Translations under genes and position numbers: made by a program
The notes under the pieces: generated by a model
The model's input: the letters and a program-made list of their open reading frames with translations, nothing else
What the model was told of the DNA's origin: nothing
Database searches by the model: none
Shown: piece after piece, positions 1 to 10,045 of the stretch
Layout: each line of letters begins with the position of its first letter
Numbering within the stretch: position 1 is the stretch's first letter
Assembly (NCBI RefSeq): GCF_038500265.1
Contig: NZ_CP150637.1
Location: 397,501 to 461,500, forward strand
Length of the DNA stretch: 64,000 nucleotides
From: Ignatzschineria larvae DSM 13226
GTDB lineage: Bacteria > Pseudomonadota > Gammaproteobacteria > Cardiobacteriales > Wohlfahrtiimonadaceae
Direction of reading: 5' to 3'

Positions 1-1868
<1,868 letters not shown>

Positions 1869-2013
1869 TATAATAGGTCTTAGACAATTTGTCTTACAAT
1901 GAGACATGAACGTTTCCAAAGTTAAAACGGAGAATACAGTCTACTTGCTGTTACTAACCAACTAATCAAATTTATTCGTGAGTGGAGTATTTAATACTTC
2001 AAACACAAACCAG

Positions 2014-2134
2014 TTTTCCTGGAGACAATAGCGCTATGGAACCACCTGATCCCGTCCCGAACTCAGAAGTGAAACGTAGCAGCGCCGATGGTAGTGTGGG
2101 AGTTCCCATGTGAGAGTAGGTCATTTCCAGGGCT
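2014..2134 (+). rRNA. rrf: 5S ribosomal RNA
   Basis: The interval has the conserved 5S core CCGAACTCAGAAGTGAAACG, the loop sequence GCGCCGATGGTAGTGTGGG and the 3' segment GAGAGTAGG. The ends TCCTGG and CCAGG pair as helix I. The gene lies about 145 bases after the 23S rRNA, the normal bacterial order, and is followed directly by a terminator. Boundaries are set by helix I and may be off by two or three bases. Confidence 0.95.
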
Positions 2135-2142
2135 TAATACAG

Positions 2143-2178
2143 AAACCCCTAGTTCAGTGAACTGGGGGTTTTTCTTTT
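2143..2178 (+). terminator. Rho-independent terminator of the rRNA operon
   Basis: AACCCCTAGTTC pairs with GAACTGGGGGTT around a short loop and is followed by TTTTTCTTTT. It lies immediately after the 5S gene, so it should end the rRNA transcript. No tRNA gene is seen between 5S and the terminator. Confidence 0.85.
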
Positions 2179-2210
2179 GTGGGAAAAATTTTATTTAAGA
2201 AAGTTTGTTT

Positions 2211-2310
2211 TATAGTAAGATCGACTTAAAACAAGCATTATTTAAATGCCGGCGCATCGGTTGTAAGAAGCAAGGGAGCTATTCTATCCGGCATCTTGCA
2301 AGTTTTGTTA
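2211..2310 (+). repeat. CREE-like MITE, copy A (left portion only)
   Basis: The copy starts with the terminal motif TATAGTAAGATCGACTTAAA and continues through AAATGCCGGCGCATCGG and TATCCGGCATCTTGCAAG. Similarity to the other copies stops at about 2310, so the right terminal repeat is missing. The copy ends directly before the ribosome binding site of the isochorismatase-like gene, so it forms the leader of that gene. The internal ATGCCGG and CCGGCAT can pair as a stem. See copies at 2995, 10046, 28582, 34229, 40323 and 44411. Confidence 0.8.
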
Positions 2311-2325
2311 GAGGAGGGATTATGT

Positions 2326-2952
2326 ATGATCACGACAATTTCTAAAGAAAATAGTGTCATTAATAAAGCCATTATTAATAAAGCACTTATTATCATAGAT
2401 CTCATTAATGATATAGCGAGTGAAGATGGGTTATCGAATAGTAGTTATTCAGAAATTATCCATAGGGATATTATTACTAAAACCAATCAAACACTCGAAT
2501 TAGCCGATCAAAAGAGTATTCCTGTGATTGCTGTCAAAGTAGGATTTGCTGATGATTATCATGATATTCCGTCGGGCTCACCGATGTTTCATCATGCTAA
2601 AGAGATTGGTGCTTTTAAGCTAAGCGGGCGAGGTTGTGATTGGGTTGCGGAATTAGCGCTTACCGATAGTGATTCTATTTGGGTTAAAAAGGGTGTGAGT
2701 GCTTTTGCCGGTAATGATTTGGCTGATTATTTAAAAGATGAAGGAATAGAGACTCTCTATTTCGCTGGCGTGAGCTCTTTATTAGCCATTCAAAGTAGTG
2801 TTCGTTTAGCACATGATTTAGGATTTACAGTATATGTTATTGAGGATCTGTGTGCTGCAGGAACATTTAAGCAGCATGAAGAGAGTATGGAAGCATTAAC
2901 TGGATTAGCAAAAATCATACAATTAACTGATCTTAAAAAAGCTTGGTCTTGA
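2326..2952 (+). CDS. Isochorismatase-fold (cysteine hydrolase superfamily) protein
   Basis: A 208-residue cytosolic protein with the isochorismatase/nicotinamidase fold. The first strand carries the conserved aspartate in ALIIIDLIND (D25), and the catalytic lysine lies in WVKKGVSAF (K121/K122). At the position of the nucleophilic cysteine, in the segment GVSSLLAIQSS, there is alanine (A154). The protein therefore cannot work as a standard nicotinamidase-type cysteine hydrolase. It may act like true isochorismatases, which also lack that cysteine, or may be non-catalytic. The substrate cannot be told from sequence. I chose ATG 2326 because GAGGAGGG at 2311-2318 sits seven bases upstream; an in-frame TTG at 2296 lies inside the repeat and has no ribosome binding site. 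The gene stands alone between two inverted repeat copies. Confidence 0.8.
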   Translation: MITTISKENSVINKAIINKALIIIDLINDIASEDGLSNSSYSEIIHRDIITKTNQTLELADQKSIPVIAVKVGFADDYHDIPSGSPMFHHAKEIGAFKLSGRGCDWVAELALTDSDSIWVKKGVSAFAGNDLADYLKDEGIETLYFAGVSSLLAIQSSVRLAHDLGFTVYVIEDLCAAGTFKQHEESMEALTGLAKIIQLTDLKKAWS

Positions 2953-2994
2953 GAATTAATCAATATCTCAGTAAAAATGGAGCTTGCGACTATT

Positions 2995-3126
2995 TATAGT
3001 AAATTTGGTTTAAGAAAAATGGCTTTTAAACAACACTTGCAGGATGCCGGATAGAACGGTTGGCTTAGCTCTATCAATCGATGCGCCGGCATTTTAATAA
3101 GCTTATTTTGAACCGATCTCACTATA
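2995..3126 (-). repeat. CREE-like MITE, copy B (short form, inverted)
   Basis: A 132-bp copy on the minus strand with both ends: TATAGTGAGATCGGTTCAAA at the 3126 side and TATAGTAAATTTGGTTTAAG at the 2995 side. It lacks about 40 bp between the internal CCGGCAT stem and the right end that the 170-177 bp copies contain. It lies 42 bases after the stop codon of the isochorismatase-like gene and points towards copy A. Confidence 0.85.
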
Positions 3127-3156
3127 TAATGGAAATGGAAACTGATAGGCCGGATA

Positions 3157-3193
3157 AAAAACAGCAATCAACGATAATGGCTGATTGCTGTTT
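3157..3193 (-). terminator. Terminator of the pot operon (possibly bidirectional)
   Basis: A perfect 12-bp stem, AAACAGCAATCA (3159-3170) with TGATTGCTGTTT (3182-3193). On the minus strand it is followed by a run of T, so it should end the potGHI transcript, 80 bases after potI. In the plus direction the T tract is poor. Confidence 0.8.
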
Positions 3194-3272
3194 GTAGAGT
3201 TTTAATTGTATTGTTGCAAGTGTCTCAGTCGTGAATCTTTATTCATTAAATCTTATTAAATCCTACTAAAGC

Positions 3273-4097
3273 TTAGATGCCTTCACGGATTGCATTTTTT
3301 TCATCTTGCTCTCGCCGTTTAGCAAGATAGAGATTCAGTAATGTCACCAAGAATACGGCCGTTGCTACGATGCCGATCATGATGGTAGATAGGGCATTGA
3401 TATTAGGGCTTACACCTAAACGGGCTTTAGAATAGATCCATATTGGAAGTGTCGTTCCGCCAGGGCCAGTTGTAAAGGTGGCAATGACCAAATCATCTAA
3501 TGATAAGGTGAATGAGAGTAGCCAGCCGGAGATAATCGCCGGTAGAATCATCGGTAGTGTAATATAGAAAAACGTACGAATACCATCTGCCCCTAAATCC
3601 ATTGCGGCTTCTTCGATATGTCGATCAAAACCTGTGAGGCGAGATTGTACCACAACGACTACATAGCACATTGTAAAGGTGATATGAGCAATCATCATGG
3701 TCCAAAATCCAGTACTAAATTTTAAAGCGACAAAGGTTAAGCCTAACGAGCTTCCCATAATAATTTCGGGCATGACCATCGGCGCATAGGTAATACCTGA
3801 GAAGAGAGTACGACCTTTAAAACGACGGAATTTCACTAACGAGAATGCGGCCATTGTTCCAAGAATAACGGCAAAGGTGGAGGTTCCTATCGCGAGTAGG
3901 AGACTTGTTTTAGCCGCTGACCAGATTCCCTCTTGTTCAAAGAGATCACCATACCATTTTGTCGAAAATCCACTCCAAACAGTCACTAATTTTGATTCAT
4001 TGAAGCTATAGATAATGACCAAAATAATCGGAATATAGAGAAAAAATAGTCCAACAATGAGTGCCATCCAGTTGAGCGCTGTCATTTTCTTTTTCAT
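3273..4097 (-). CDS. potI: Polyamine ABC transporter permease PotI
   Basis: A 274-residue inner-membrane permease, one of the two channel subunits of a putrescine/spermidine importer. It starts with a membrane segment near residues 10-30 and has about six in all. The EAA-type motif contacting the ATPase is seen as EEAAMDLGADGIRTFF, followed by TLPMILPAIISGWLL. Segments such as NESKLVTVWSGFSTKWYG and SFTLSLDDLVIATF match E. coli PotI closely, more than PotC, as I recall those sequences. The start has AGGAG upstream. It is the last gene of potG-potH-potI, nine bases after potH. No periplasmic binding protein (PotF) is encoded next to it. Confidence 0.92.
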   Translation of the reverse strand: MKKKMTALNWMALIVGLFFLYIPIILVIIYSFNESKLVTVWSGFSTKWYGDLFEQEGIWSAAKTSLLLAIGTSTFAVILGTMAAFSLVKFRRFKGRTLFSGITYAPMVMPEIIMGSSLGLTFVALKFSTGFWTMMIAHITFTMCYVVVVVQSRLTGFDRHIEEAAMDLGADGIRTFFYITLPMILPAIISGWLLSFTLSLDDLVIATFTTGPGGTTLPIWIYSKARLGVSPNINALSTIMIGIVATAVFLVTLLNLYLAKRREQDEKNAIREGI

Positions 4098-4106
4098 TAT
4101 TGTCTC

Positions 4107-5126
4107 CTAGTTGAACTGTCTTTCTTGAATGCGATTAAAGATATAGATCGGAATAATCACAATTAAAAGGAGAATAACAGAGATCGCAGATACAAGTGGT
4201 AAGTTCATACCTTGCAGATAAGTATCATAAAGGACTTTCCCAATCATCGTCACATTAGAGCCACCTAATAAATCAGGAATAACAAATTCCCCTGTTGCCG
4301 GGATAAAGACCAAGAAACAGCCTGCCAAGACTCCAGGGAGTGAAAGCCTAAAGGTCACTGTCCAGAATGTTTTAAGTGGCCGGCAACCTAAGTCTAAGGC
4401 AGCTTCAATCAATGTATCATCAATCTTCATTAATGTTGCAAAAAGCGGCAGGATCATAAAGGGAAGATATCCATACACAATTCCGATATAGACTGCAAAA
4501 TCTGTATGTAGAATATGCAGTGTTACTGGCGAGTCAGGATCAATCAAGCCAATACCCATTCCAACCCAGTTAATAAAGTTATTGAGTACGCCGGTAGGAG
4601 AGAGAATCGTCACCCATGCATAGATACGGATTAAGAAAGAGGTCCAAAAGGGGAGTATCACAAGCATGACGAGAAATAGCTGCCATTTTTTAGAGGCTCT
4701 CGACATTGCAAGTGCGATAGGGTAACCGATAATAAGCGTCAGTAATGTCGAGAAAAAAGCGATTTTAATACTATTGAGATAGGCGTGAATATAGATCCCA
4801 TCACTCCAAATCTCCATGTAATTTTGAAAGTTGACAGTGATCTGTAATAGCCCATCATCGACCCATTCTAAAAGATTTGAAAATGGAGGCGAGGCAATTT
4901 CTGCCTCAGTAAAACTGATACGCAGAATAATCAGAAAAGGAATAAGGAAAAAGAGCGTTAGCCAAATATAGGGTACGCCGATGATAAAGCGATGGCTGTT
5001 ACCAAGGCTTACAATAAAACGATAAGGTGCAAATCGGAGTAATCTACGGTGGGTAAAGCTAATGCGTGAGACAATCTCTGCCATTTTACCCGTAAATGTG
5101 CCGATCTCTTGTTGACGGTGGGGCAT
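4107..5126 (-). CDS. potH: Polyamine ABC transporter permease PotH
   Basis: A 339-residue permease with about six membrane segments, partner of PotI. The N-terminal cytoplasmic stretch of some 50 residues precedes the first membrane helix (VPYIWLTLFFLIPFLI). The EAA loop reads EAALDLGCRPLKTFW. Family-typical segments include WTSFLIRIYAW and IPATGEFVIPDLLGG. ATG 5126 is chosen because GGAGG at 5134-5138 lies seven bases upstream; a TTG two codons earlier is also in frame. The gene is about 20 residues longer than E. coli PotH (317 residues) at the N terminus. It starts 30 bases after potG. Confidence 0.92.
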   Translation of the reverse strand: MPHRQQEIGTFTGKMAEIVSRISFTHRRLLRFAPYRFIVSLGNSHRFIIGVPYIWLTLFFLIPFLIILRISFTEAEIASPPFSNLLEWVDDGLLQITVNFQNYMEIWSDGIYIHAYLNSIKIAFFSTLLTLIIGYPIALAMSRASKKWQLFLVMLVILPFWTSFLIRIYAWVTILSPTGVLNNFINWVGMGIGLIDPDSPVTLHILHTDFAVYIGIVYGYLPFMILPLFATLMKIDDTLIEAALDLGCRPLKTFWTVTFRLSLPGVLAGCFLVFIPATGEFVIPDLLGGSNVTMIGKVLYDTYLQGMNLPLVSAISVILLLIVIIPIYIFNRIQERQFN

Positions 5127-5156
5127 TGTCAAACCTCCAGATATAAACGATAAACG

Positions 5157-6296
5157 CTAAGAGATGAGTACAATTCCTGAATCTTCAGTAAAACTCACAT
5201 AAACACGATCTTCGTGGGTAATTCGTTGTTCGATAATCCTCGTATCATTCATCTGTGAGACGGTAATCATCTTCTCATTATCCAGTTTGACGTGATAGAT
5301 AGAGACATTGCCCATATAACCAATATCCCAAACCTCTCCTTCCACACAGTTAATCATAGGATTGTCTGGAGGGGTTAAAGAGATGTCGAGTTTTTCAGGG
5401 CGAACAGCGACCCAAGCTTGTGAACCGACTGTAGCTCCCACACCTTGAGCACAGACAAGCGGTGTCAGAGATTCATAACTCTCTACTGTTGTTCGGTTGG
5501 AAGCGATTTCAGAAATAACGCCTTCAAAGATATTCACATCTCCGATAAATTCGGCGACATAACGGGAGTTTGGGAATTCATAGATCTCCGCCGGCGTTGC
5601 AACCTGCGCTAAGCTTCCTGAATCCATCACAGCAATACGGCTTGAAACGGTCATCGCTTCTTCCTGATCATGCGTGACGATAATAAAGGTCATGCCGAGT
5701 TCTTCTTGAATGGTCATCAGTTCAAACTGTGTCTGTTCTCGTAAGCGTTTATCTAGCGCCCCTAAAGGTTCATCGAGTAACAGTAGTTTAGGTTTTTTAG
5801 CGATGCTCCGAGCGAGGGCAACCCGTTGACGTTGACCCCCTGATAGTTGATGCGGTTTACGTTTAGCAAAGCGCTCTAACTGAACTAACTCGAGCATTTG
5901 TTGTACGCGTTTACGAATCTCCGGTTTTTTAACCTTATCCTGTTTAAGACCAAAGGCAATATTATCTTCTACCGTCATATGGGGGAAGAGTGCATAGCTT
6001 TGGAACATCATATTGACAGGACGTTCATAAGGGGGAATTTTCGACATATCTTCCCCTTCCAGAAGAATCTTGCCGGATGTAGGTGTTTCAAAACCGGCAA
6101 GCATCCTTAATAGCGTGGTTTTACCACAACCTGAGGGACCTAAGAGAGAGAAAAATTCACCTTTATAGATATCGAGTGAAATATTATCTACTGCGAGATG
6201 CTCATCATAACGCTTCACAATATCGATAATTTCAACATGAGGGACGGAATTAGGATCACGCCAAGGTTCATTTTTGTGTAAACGGCTCTGTTGCAT
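5157..6296 (-). CDS. potG: Polyamine ABC transporter ATP-binding protein PotG
   Basis: A 379-residue ATPase that energises uptake through PotH and PotI. It has Walker A GPSGCGKTT, the signature LSGGQRQRVALARS, Walker B LLLLDEPLGALD, the H-loop VTHDQEEAM, and a C-terminal TOBE-like regulatory part of about 110 residues. Length matches E. coli PotG (377). The frame is open further upstream to 6392, but ATG 6296 has GGAGG at 6303-6307 and begins a sequence that aligns with the family, so the longer version is unlikely. It is the first gene of the three-gene operon, with a good promoter at 6412-6440. Confidence 0.92.
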   Translation of the reverse strand: MQQSRLHKNEPWRDPNSVPHVEIIDIVKRYDEHLAVDNISLDIYKGEFFSLLGPSGCGKTTLLRMLAGFETPTSGKILLEGEDMSKIPPYERPVNMMFQSYALFPHMTVEDNIAFGLKQDKVKKPEIRKRVQQMLELVQLERFAKRKPHQLSGGQRQRVALARSIAKKPKLLLLDEPLGALDKRLREQTQFELMTIQEELGMTFIIVTHDQEEAMTVSSRIAVMDSGSLAQVATPAEIYEFPNSRYVAEFIGDVNIFEGVISEIASNRTTVESYESLTPLVCAQGVGATVGSQAWVAVRPEKLDISLTPPDNPMINCVEGEVWDIGYMGNVSIYHVKLDNEKMITVSQMNDTRIIEQRITHEDRVYVSFTEDSGIVLIS

Positions 6297-6411
6297 TGAA
6301 CGCCTCCACATTTTTATTAAAGGCGTTCTGAACATACCTTTAATAAGGGTGAATAGGAAGGGGCAAAAAGGCCTCTTATTGAGATAGTGCAATATAGTAT
6401 GCAGAGGCTGA

Positions 6412-6440
6412 ATTTTAGAGTGTTTACTCTAAGGGTTCAA
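6412..6440 (-). promoter_or_regulatory. Sigma70-type promoter of potGHI with an embedded palindrome
   Basis: On the minus strand, TTGAAC (-35, 6435-6440) and TAAAAT (-10, 6412-6417) are separated by exactly 17 bases. The spacer and the edge of the -10 contain the inverted repeat TTAGAGT-GTTT-ACTCTAA (6415-6432). A repressor bound there would block RNA polymerase, so this is a plausible operator. The regulator is unknown. The rest of 6297-6535 shows no other feature. Confidence 0.6.
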
Positions 6441-6535
6441 GCACTATTGCAATCTATATCGCTAATAAATAATTTCTAATTTATTTTAGCGAATCAGAAT
6501 GTCTGATTTCAAAATGCCATTATTTTTTGATTAAA

Positions 6536-6578
6536 AGGTAAAAAGCCTTTTCTCAGGTGCCGGTACCCTAGAAAAGGC
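6536..6578 (-). terminator. Terminator downstream of nfsB
   Basis: GCCTTTTCT (6545-6553) pairs with AGAAAAGGC (6570-6578) around a 16-base loop. Read on the minus strand the stem is followed by TTTTT, so it separates nfsB from the potGHI promoter. Confidence 0.75.
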
Positions 6579-6696
6579 AATCTTATTTACTCAATAATTT
6601 CATAAGGTTATATAATCAAAAAGTGAATCATTAGAGATCGTAATCTTCATAACTTAGAGTAAATTAATTGTTTGCTATTAGAGAATCTCTTATAGA

Positions 6697-7344
6697 TTAG
6701 AGAATTGTAAAGAGCTCATCAAAAGGCAAACGTGATTTTGGCAATTTTGCATTGAAGTCCTCTTCTGACCGATAACCTAATGAAGCAATCACAACGCTTC
6801 TAAAACCTTTCTCTTTGAGATTGAGGATTTCATCGAGTTTTTGAGGGTCAAATCCCTCGATGGGTGTCGAATCGATCTGGAGGGCTGCTGACGTTAGTAG
6901 CAGATTGCCAAGCGCAATGTAAACTTGACGATTTTGCCAATCATGTAATTGTGCTTCTGTTTGACTATTGAGATCTACGAAGTAGCGACGGCCTTGGTCA
7001 TTCGCAGCTTTCATCTCTTTTTCAGGGAAGCGCTGATCTTTATCTTCTTGGTCTACAATCTCTTTGAGGTAGGCATCTGTAAACTCATTACGTGCAAGGA
7101 AAAGCACTACATGAGAAGCGTTCGTCACACGAGGCTGATTAAATTCAAAGATAGCCGGGAGAATTTTGGCTTTTGCTTCATCTGATTCCACAATGACAAA
7201 GTGCCAAGGTTGTGAGTTCACTGATGATGGACTATTTTGGAGGACTTTATAAAGTTGCTCAAGGTCTGCTTGAGGAATCTTTTTGTTAGGATCATACTCT
7301 TTGCAAGTGTAACGTTTTGTTGCAATATCACTGATAGATGTCAT
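6697..7344 (-). CDS. nfsB: Oxygen-insensitive NAD(P)H nitroreductase, NfsB type
   Basis: A 215-residue FMN flavoprotein of the nitroreductase family that reduces nitro-aromatics and quinones with NAD(P)H in the cytosol. Length equals E. coli NfsB (217). Conserved segments include RYTCKEYD near the start (FMN contact), SPSSVNSQPWHFVI (residues 38-51), VDQEDKDQRFP and the C-terminal LKEKGFRSVV...LPKSRLPFDE. AAAGGAG precedes the start. The gene stands alone and is divergent from the GST gene at 7589; the 244 bases between them must hold both promoters. Confidence 0.92.
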   Translation of the reverse strand: MTSISDIATKRYTCKEYDPNKKIPQADLEQLYKVLQNSPSSVNSQPWHFVIVESDEAKAKILPAIFEFNQPRVTNASHVVLFLARNEFTDAYLKEIVDQEDKDQRFPEKEMKAANDQGRRYFVDLNSQTEAQLHDWQNRQVYIALGNLLLTSAALQIDSTPIEGFDPQKLDEILNLKEKGFRSVVIASLGYRSEEDFNAKLPKSRLPFDELFTIL

Positions 7345-7588
7345 CGTTCATCACTCCTTTTACTTCGATTAACTAATATCTGAGTTGGCGTTTATTGAGT
7401 TTTAAACTTCCAACTATATCGGATTATATGGTATCAGTTTTCTTGATCTATATCAGAGAAAATTCCCGCTTCACTTTGATTTTATGATAAATTTTGGGAG
7501 TGAATAGTGAATATATGGTTGTGCAAATGATCTATTTCATAAACGATACCAAATTGTTGGTAACTACTAAAATTTGTAAGGAGATAGA

Positions 7589-8179
7589 ATGAAACTCTAC
7601 TACTCGAAAGGTTCTTGTTCAGAAGTCCCTCAAATGATCGCAAGAATCTTGAATATCACCCTTGATTCTATTGCTGTTGATCTTGCTACTGGGAAAACTG
7701 AAAATGGAGTGTTGCTTACTGAAGAGGTGGGGAAAAGCTATGTGCCGGCATTGCAACTAGATAACGGCAAGGTCATTAGTGAAGTACCGGCGATTGCTGC
7801 TTATCTCTGTCAATTAGTCCCAAATCAAACATTGTTTCCACTTAATGGTGAGGCGTTTATTGACCAGTTGAGTTGGCTGAATTTTATTGCTACAGAAATT
7901 CATAAATCTTATCAACCTATTTTTCGACGGGTATTTGGGCAAACGGTCAGTGAAGATTGGTTTGAAACAGGGCGGAGTAATATTTTGAAAAGTTATCAGA
8001 GTATATGCCCGCTTTTAGAAAAACAAGCCTTTCTAATGGGGGAAACATTGACTTGTGCTGATCTCTATCTCTATACAACTTTACAATGGGCTGTGACCAC
8101 AAAAGTGGGTTTAGATGCAGATCATGATTTTAAGGCCTATCGCCAGAGAGTAAAATTAGCCGTAGATTCCCTATCCTGA
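7589..8179 (+). CDS. Glutathione S-transferase family protein, beta-class-like
   Basis: A 196-residue protein with an N-terminal thioredoxin-like domain (residues 1-80) and a C-terminal helical domain. The opening MKLYYSKGSCSEVPQ places a cysteine at position 10, where bacterial beta-class GSTs carry their catalytic Cys10. The cis-proline and SNAIL-like segment appear as YVPALQL and ISEVPAIAAYL. The C-terminal GETLTCADLYLY corresponds to the N-capping box. It probably conjugates or reduces electrophiles with glutathione; the substrate is unknown. AAGGAG lies just before the ATG. Single gene, ended by a terminator at 8214. Placed opposite a nitroreductase gene, which would fit a detoxification role. 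Confidence 0.85.
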   Translation: MKLYYSKGSCSEVPQMIARILNITLDSIAVDLATGKTENGVLLTEEVGKSYVPALQLDNGKVISEVPAIAAYLCQLVPNQTLFPLNGEAFIDQLSWLNFIATEIHKSYQPIFRRVFGQTVSEDWFETGRSNILKSYQSICPLLEKQAFLMGETLTCADLYLYTTLQWAVTTKVGLDADHDFKAYRQRVKLAVDSLS

Positions 8180-8213
8180 TGGATGCTTATTTGAGAGATG
8201 AAATGTATCATTG

Positions 8214-8240
8214 TAAAGAGACTTAAAGTCTCTTTTTTAT
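8214..8240 (+). terminator. Terminator of the GST gene
   Basis: AAAGAGACTT pairs with AAGTCTCTTT and is followed by TTTATT. It lies about 35 bases after the stop codon. Confidence 0.8.
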
Positions 8241-8400
8241 TGTGCTTTTTCTCGATATCATTAACCGTTAGTATATTGGGATTTCTGTGCTAATTGATAG
8301 TAATGATCGACATGAATTTCAATTAAATAAATGTTTGGGAAGAAAAGATCATTACTAGACAGCCTATTATCCGGAATTCGTTATTAGGGAAAAATCAGCG

Positions 8401-9963
8401 ATGAGGCGCCATATGAAAATGTTTTTTATAATGGGGGGAATAATATTACTTGTATTAGCAATTGTGACAGCTTGCGCAGTAAAACCATTGCCGAAATTAC
8501 AGCAGGTAGAAAGCCATGCTTTTTCACCGCCCAATAAAAATACGAGATTAGCTAAAGTCATTGAAAAAGACCTACCTGAAGATCGCAGTTTAACCGGAAT
8601 TATCCCTCTAGGTGATCCACTTGATGCTTTTGTAGCACGTTCTGCGCTTTTAAATATTGCCGAAGAATCGATTGATCTTCAATACTATATTTGGCGGCCT
8701 GATACTTCTGGCATTATGCTCTTTTACGATATTTTAGGTGCTGCAGAGCGTGGTGTGCGGGTACGATTATTACTAGATGATAATAATACGCAAGGAATGG
8801 ATGATCTCATTTCGGTATTAGATAGTCATCCGAATATTGAAGTCCGGCTTTTTAATCCTTTTACTAACCGTAAATTACGTTTTCTTGGTTATCTCATTGA
8901 TCTGAAAAGATTGAATCATCGAATGCATAATAAATCCATCATTGTCGATGGAAAAGCTGCAATTACCGGGGGGCGTAATATTGGTGATGAGTACTTTGCG
9001 GCAGGTGATGGCATGGTTTTTTCTGATTTGGATGTGATTGCGATAGGGAATTTAGTACCCAGATTAGCACAAGATTTTGATCACTATTGGAATAGTGTAT
9101 TAGCGTATCCTGCGAATCAAATTATTACCAAAGAGTATGGCAGTGATTATACGGCTACGCTCGATAAACTTCGTCGAGTCAAATATCGTGCGGATGTAGA
9201 GACTTATCAGCAAGCGCTGCAAGGCTCAAAATTACTCGATAAAATTATGAATAATAATATCGAATGGCAATGGTCTGAGGCTATTTTGATCTCAGATCCA
9301 CCCAGTAAAGCGCTTGGTGTTTGGAGTGAAGATGATTTTTATAAACCTTTAGTGCAAGCATTAGGCAAGGCTGAGCGGGAGCTCTTTTTTGTCTCTCCCT
9401 ATTTTGTACCTACAGGGGCTGGCGCGGAGTTCTTAGAGGGGTTGGTTAAGGATGGTATTGAGGTATCTGTATTAACGAATGCTTATGAAGCAACCGATGT
9501 ACCTTTTGTTCATGCGGGTTATACCAATTATCGTCAAGGATTGATTGAATCAGGCGTTAATATTTATGAGCTTAAAAAGTCCTTTGCCGATAATGTCCCT
9601 GAACCTTCGGATCGTGGTCTTGTGGGGAGCTCGGCATCAAGTTTACATGCTAAAACATTCGTAGTAGATAGTGAGCGCCTTTTTGTGGGCTCTTTAAATC
9701 TTGATCCACGCTCTGCAAAGATTAATACTGAAATGGGGGTTGTGATTTTAAATGAACAATTAACGCAAGATGTAGAGGGGATTATTAAGCGTAATTTGTT
9801 AGAGCGTTCTTATAAAGTCATCAGTGAAGAGGGCAAGTTACGTTGGCAAGTCTTTGAGAATGAGGAATTAGTAAAGACATATGGTGTCGAGCCTAATACA
9901 AATATTTGGCAACGAGGCTTTGTGAAATTTTTAACGTGGTTGCCCATTGAATGGCTTCTTTAA
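8401..9963 (+). CDS. clsC: Phospholipase D family protein, cardiolipin synthase ClsC-like lipoprotein
   Basis: A protein of up to 520 residues with two phospholipase D (HKD) motifs: HNKSIIVDGKAAITGGRN in the first half and HAKTFVVDSERLFVGSLN near the C terminus. The region VRLLLDDNNTQGMDD and the stretch leading to LNHRMHNKS match E. coli ClsC (YmdC), which forms cardiolipin from phosphatidylglycerol and phosphatidylethanolamine. The N terminus has a hydrophobic segment ending in IVTAC, a plausible lipobox, so the protein may be lipid-anchored at the membrane. ATG 8401 or ATG 8413 could be the start: GAGG lies before the second one. No ymdB-like partner gene is adjacent. Followed by a terminator at 10003. 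Confidence 0.85.
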   Translation: MRRHMKMFFIMGGIILLVLAIVTACAVKPLPKLQQVESHAFSPPNKNTRLAKVIEKDLPEDRSLTGIIPLGDPLDAFVARSALLNIAEESIDLQYYIWRPDTSGIMLFYDILGAAERGVRVRLLLDDNNTQGMDDLISVLDSHPNIEVRLFNPFTNRKLRFLGYLIDLKRLNHRMHNKSIIVDGKAAITGGRNIGDEYFAAGDGMVFSDLDVIAIGNLVPRLAQDFDHYWNSVLAYPANQIITKEYGSDYTATLDKLRRVKYRADVETYQQALQGSKLLDKIMNNNIEWQWSEAILISDPPSKALGVWSEDDFYKPLVQALGKAERELFFVSPYFVPTGAGAEFLEGLVKDGIEVSVLTNAYEATDVPFVHAGYTNYRQGLIESGVNIYELKKSFADNVPEPSDRGLVGSSASSLHAKTFVVDSERLFVGSLNLDPRSAKINTEMGVVILNEQLTQDVEGIIKRNLLERSYKVISEEGKLRWQVFENEELVKTYGVEPNTNIWQRGFVKFLTWLPIEWLL

Positions 9964-10002
9964 TGAGGAATCGACCATAACCCTAATAACCAAAAGGATA
10001 AA

Positions 10003-10037
10003 AGCCACTTGAGTTGCAATTCAAGTGGCTACTTTTT
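10003..10037 (+). terminator. Terminator of the clsC-like gene
   Basis: AGCCACTTGA (10003-10012) pairs perfectly with TCAAGTGGCT (10021-10030), followed by ACTTTTT. Confidence 0.85.
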
Positions 10038-10045
10038 CTATGTTA

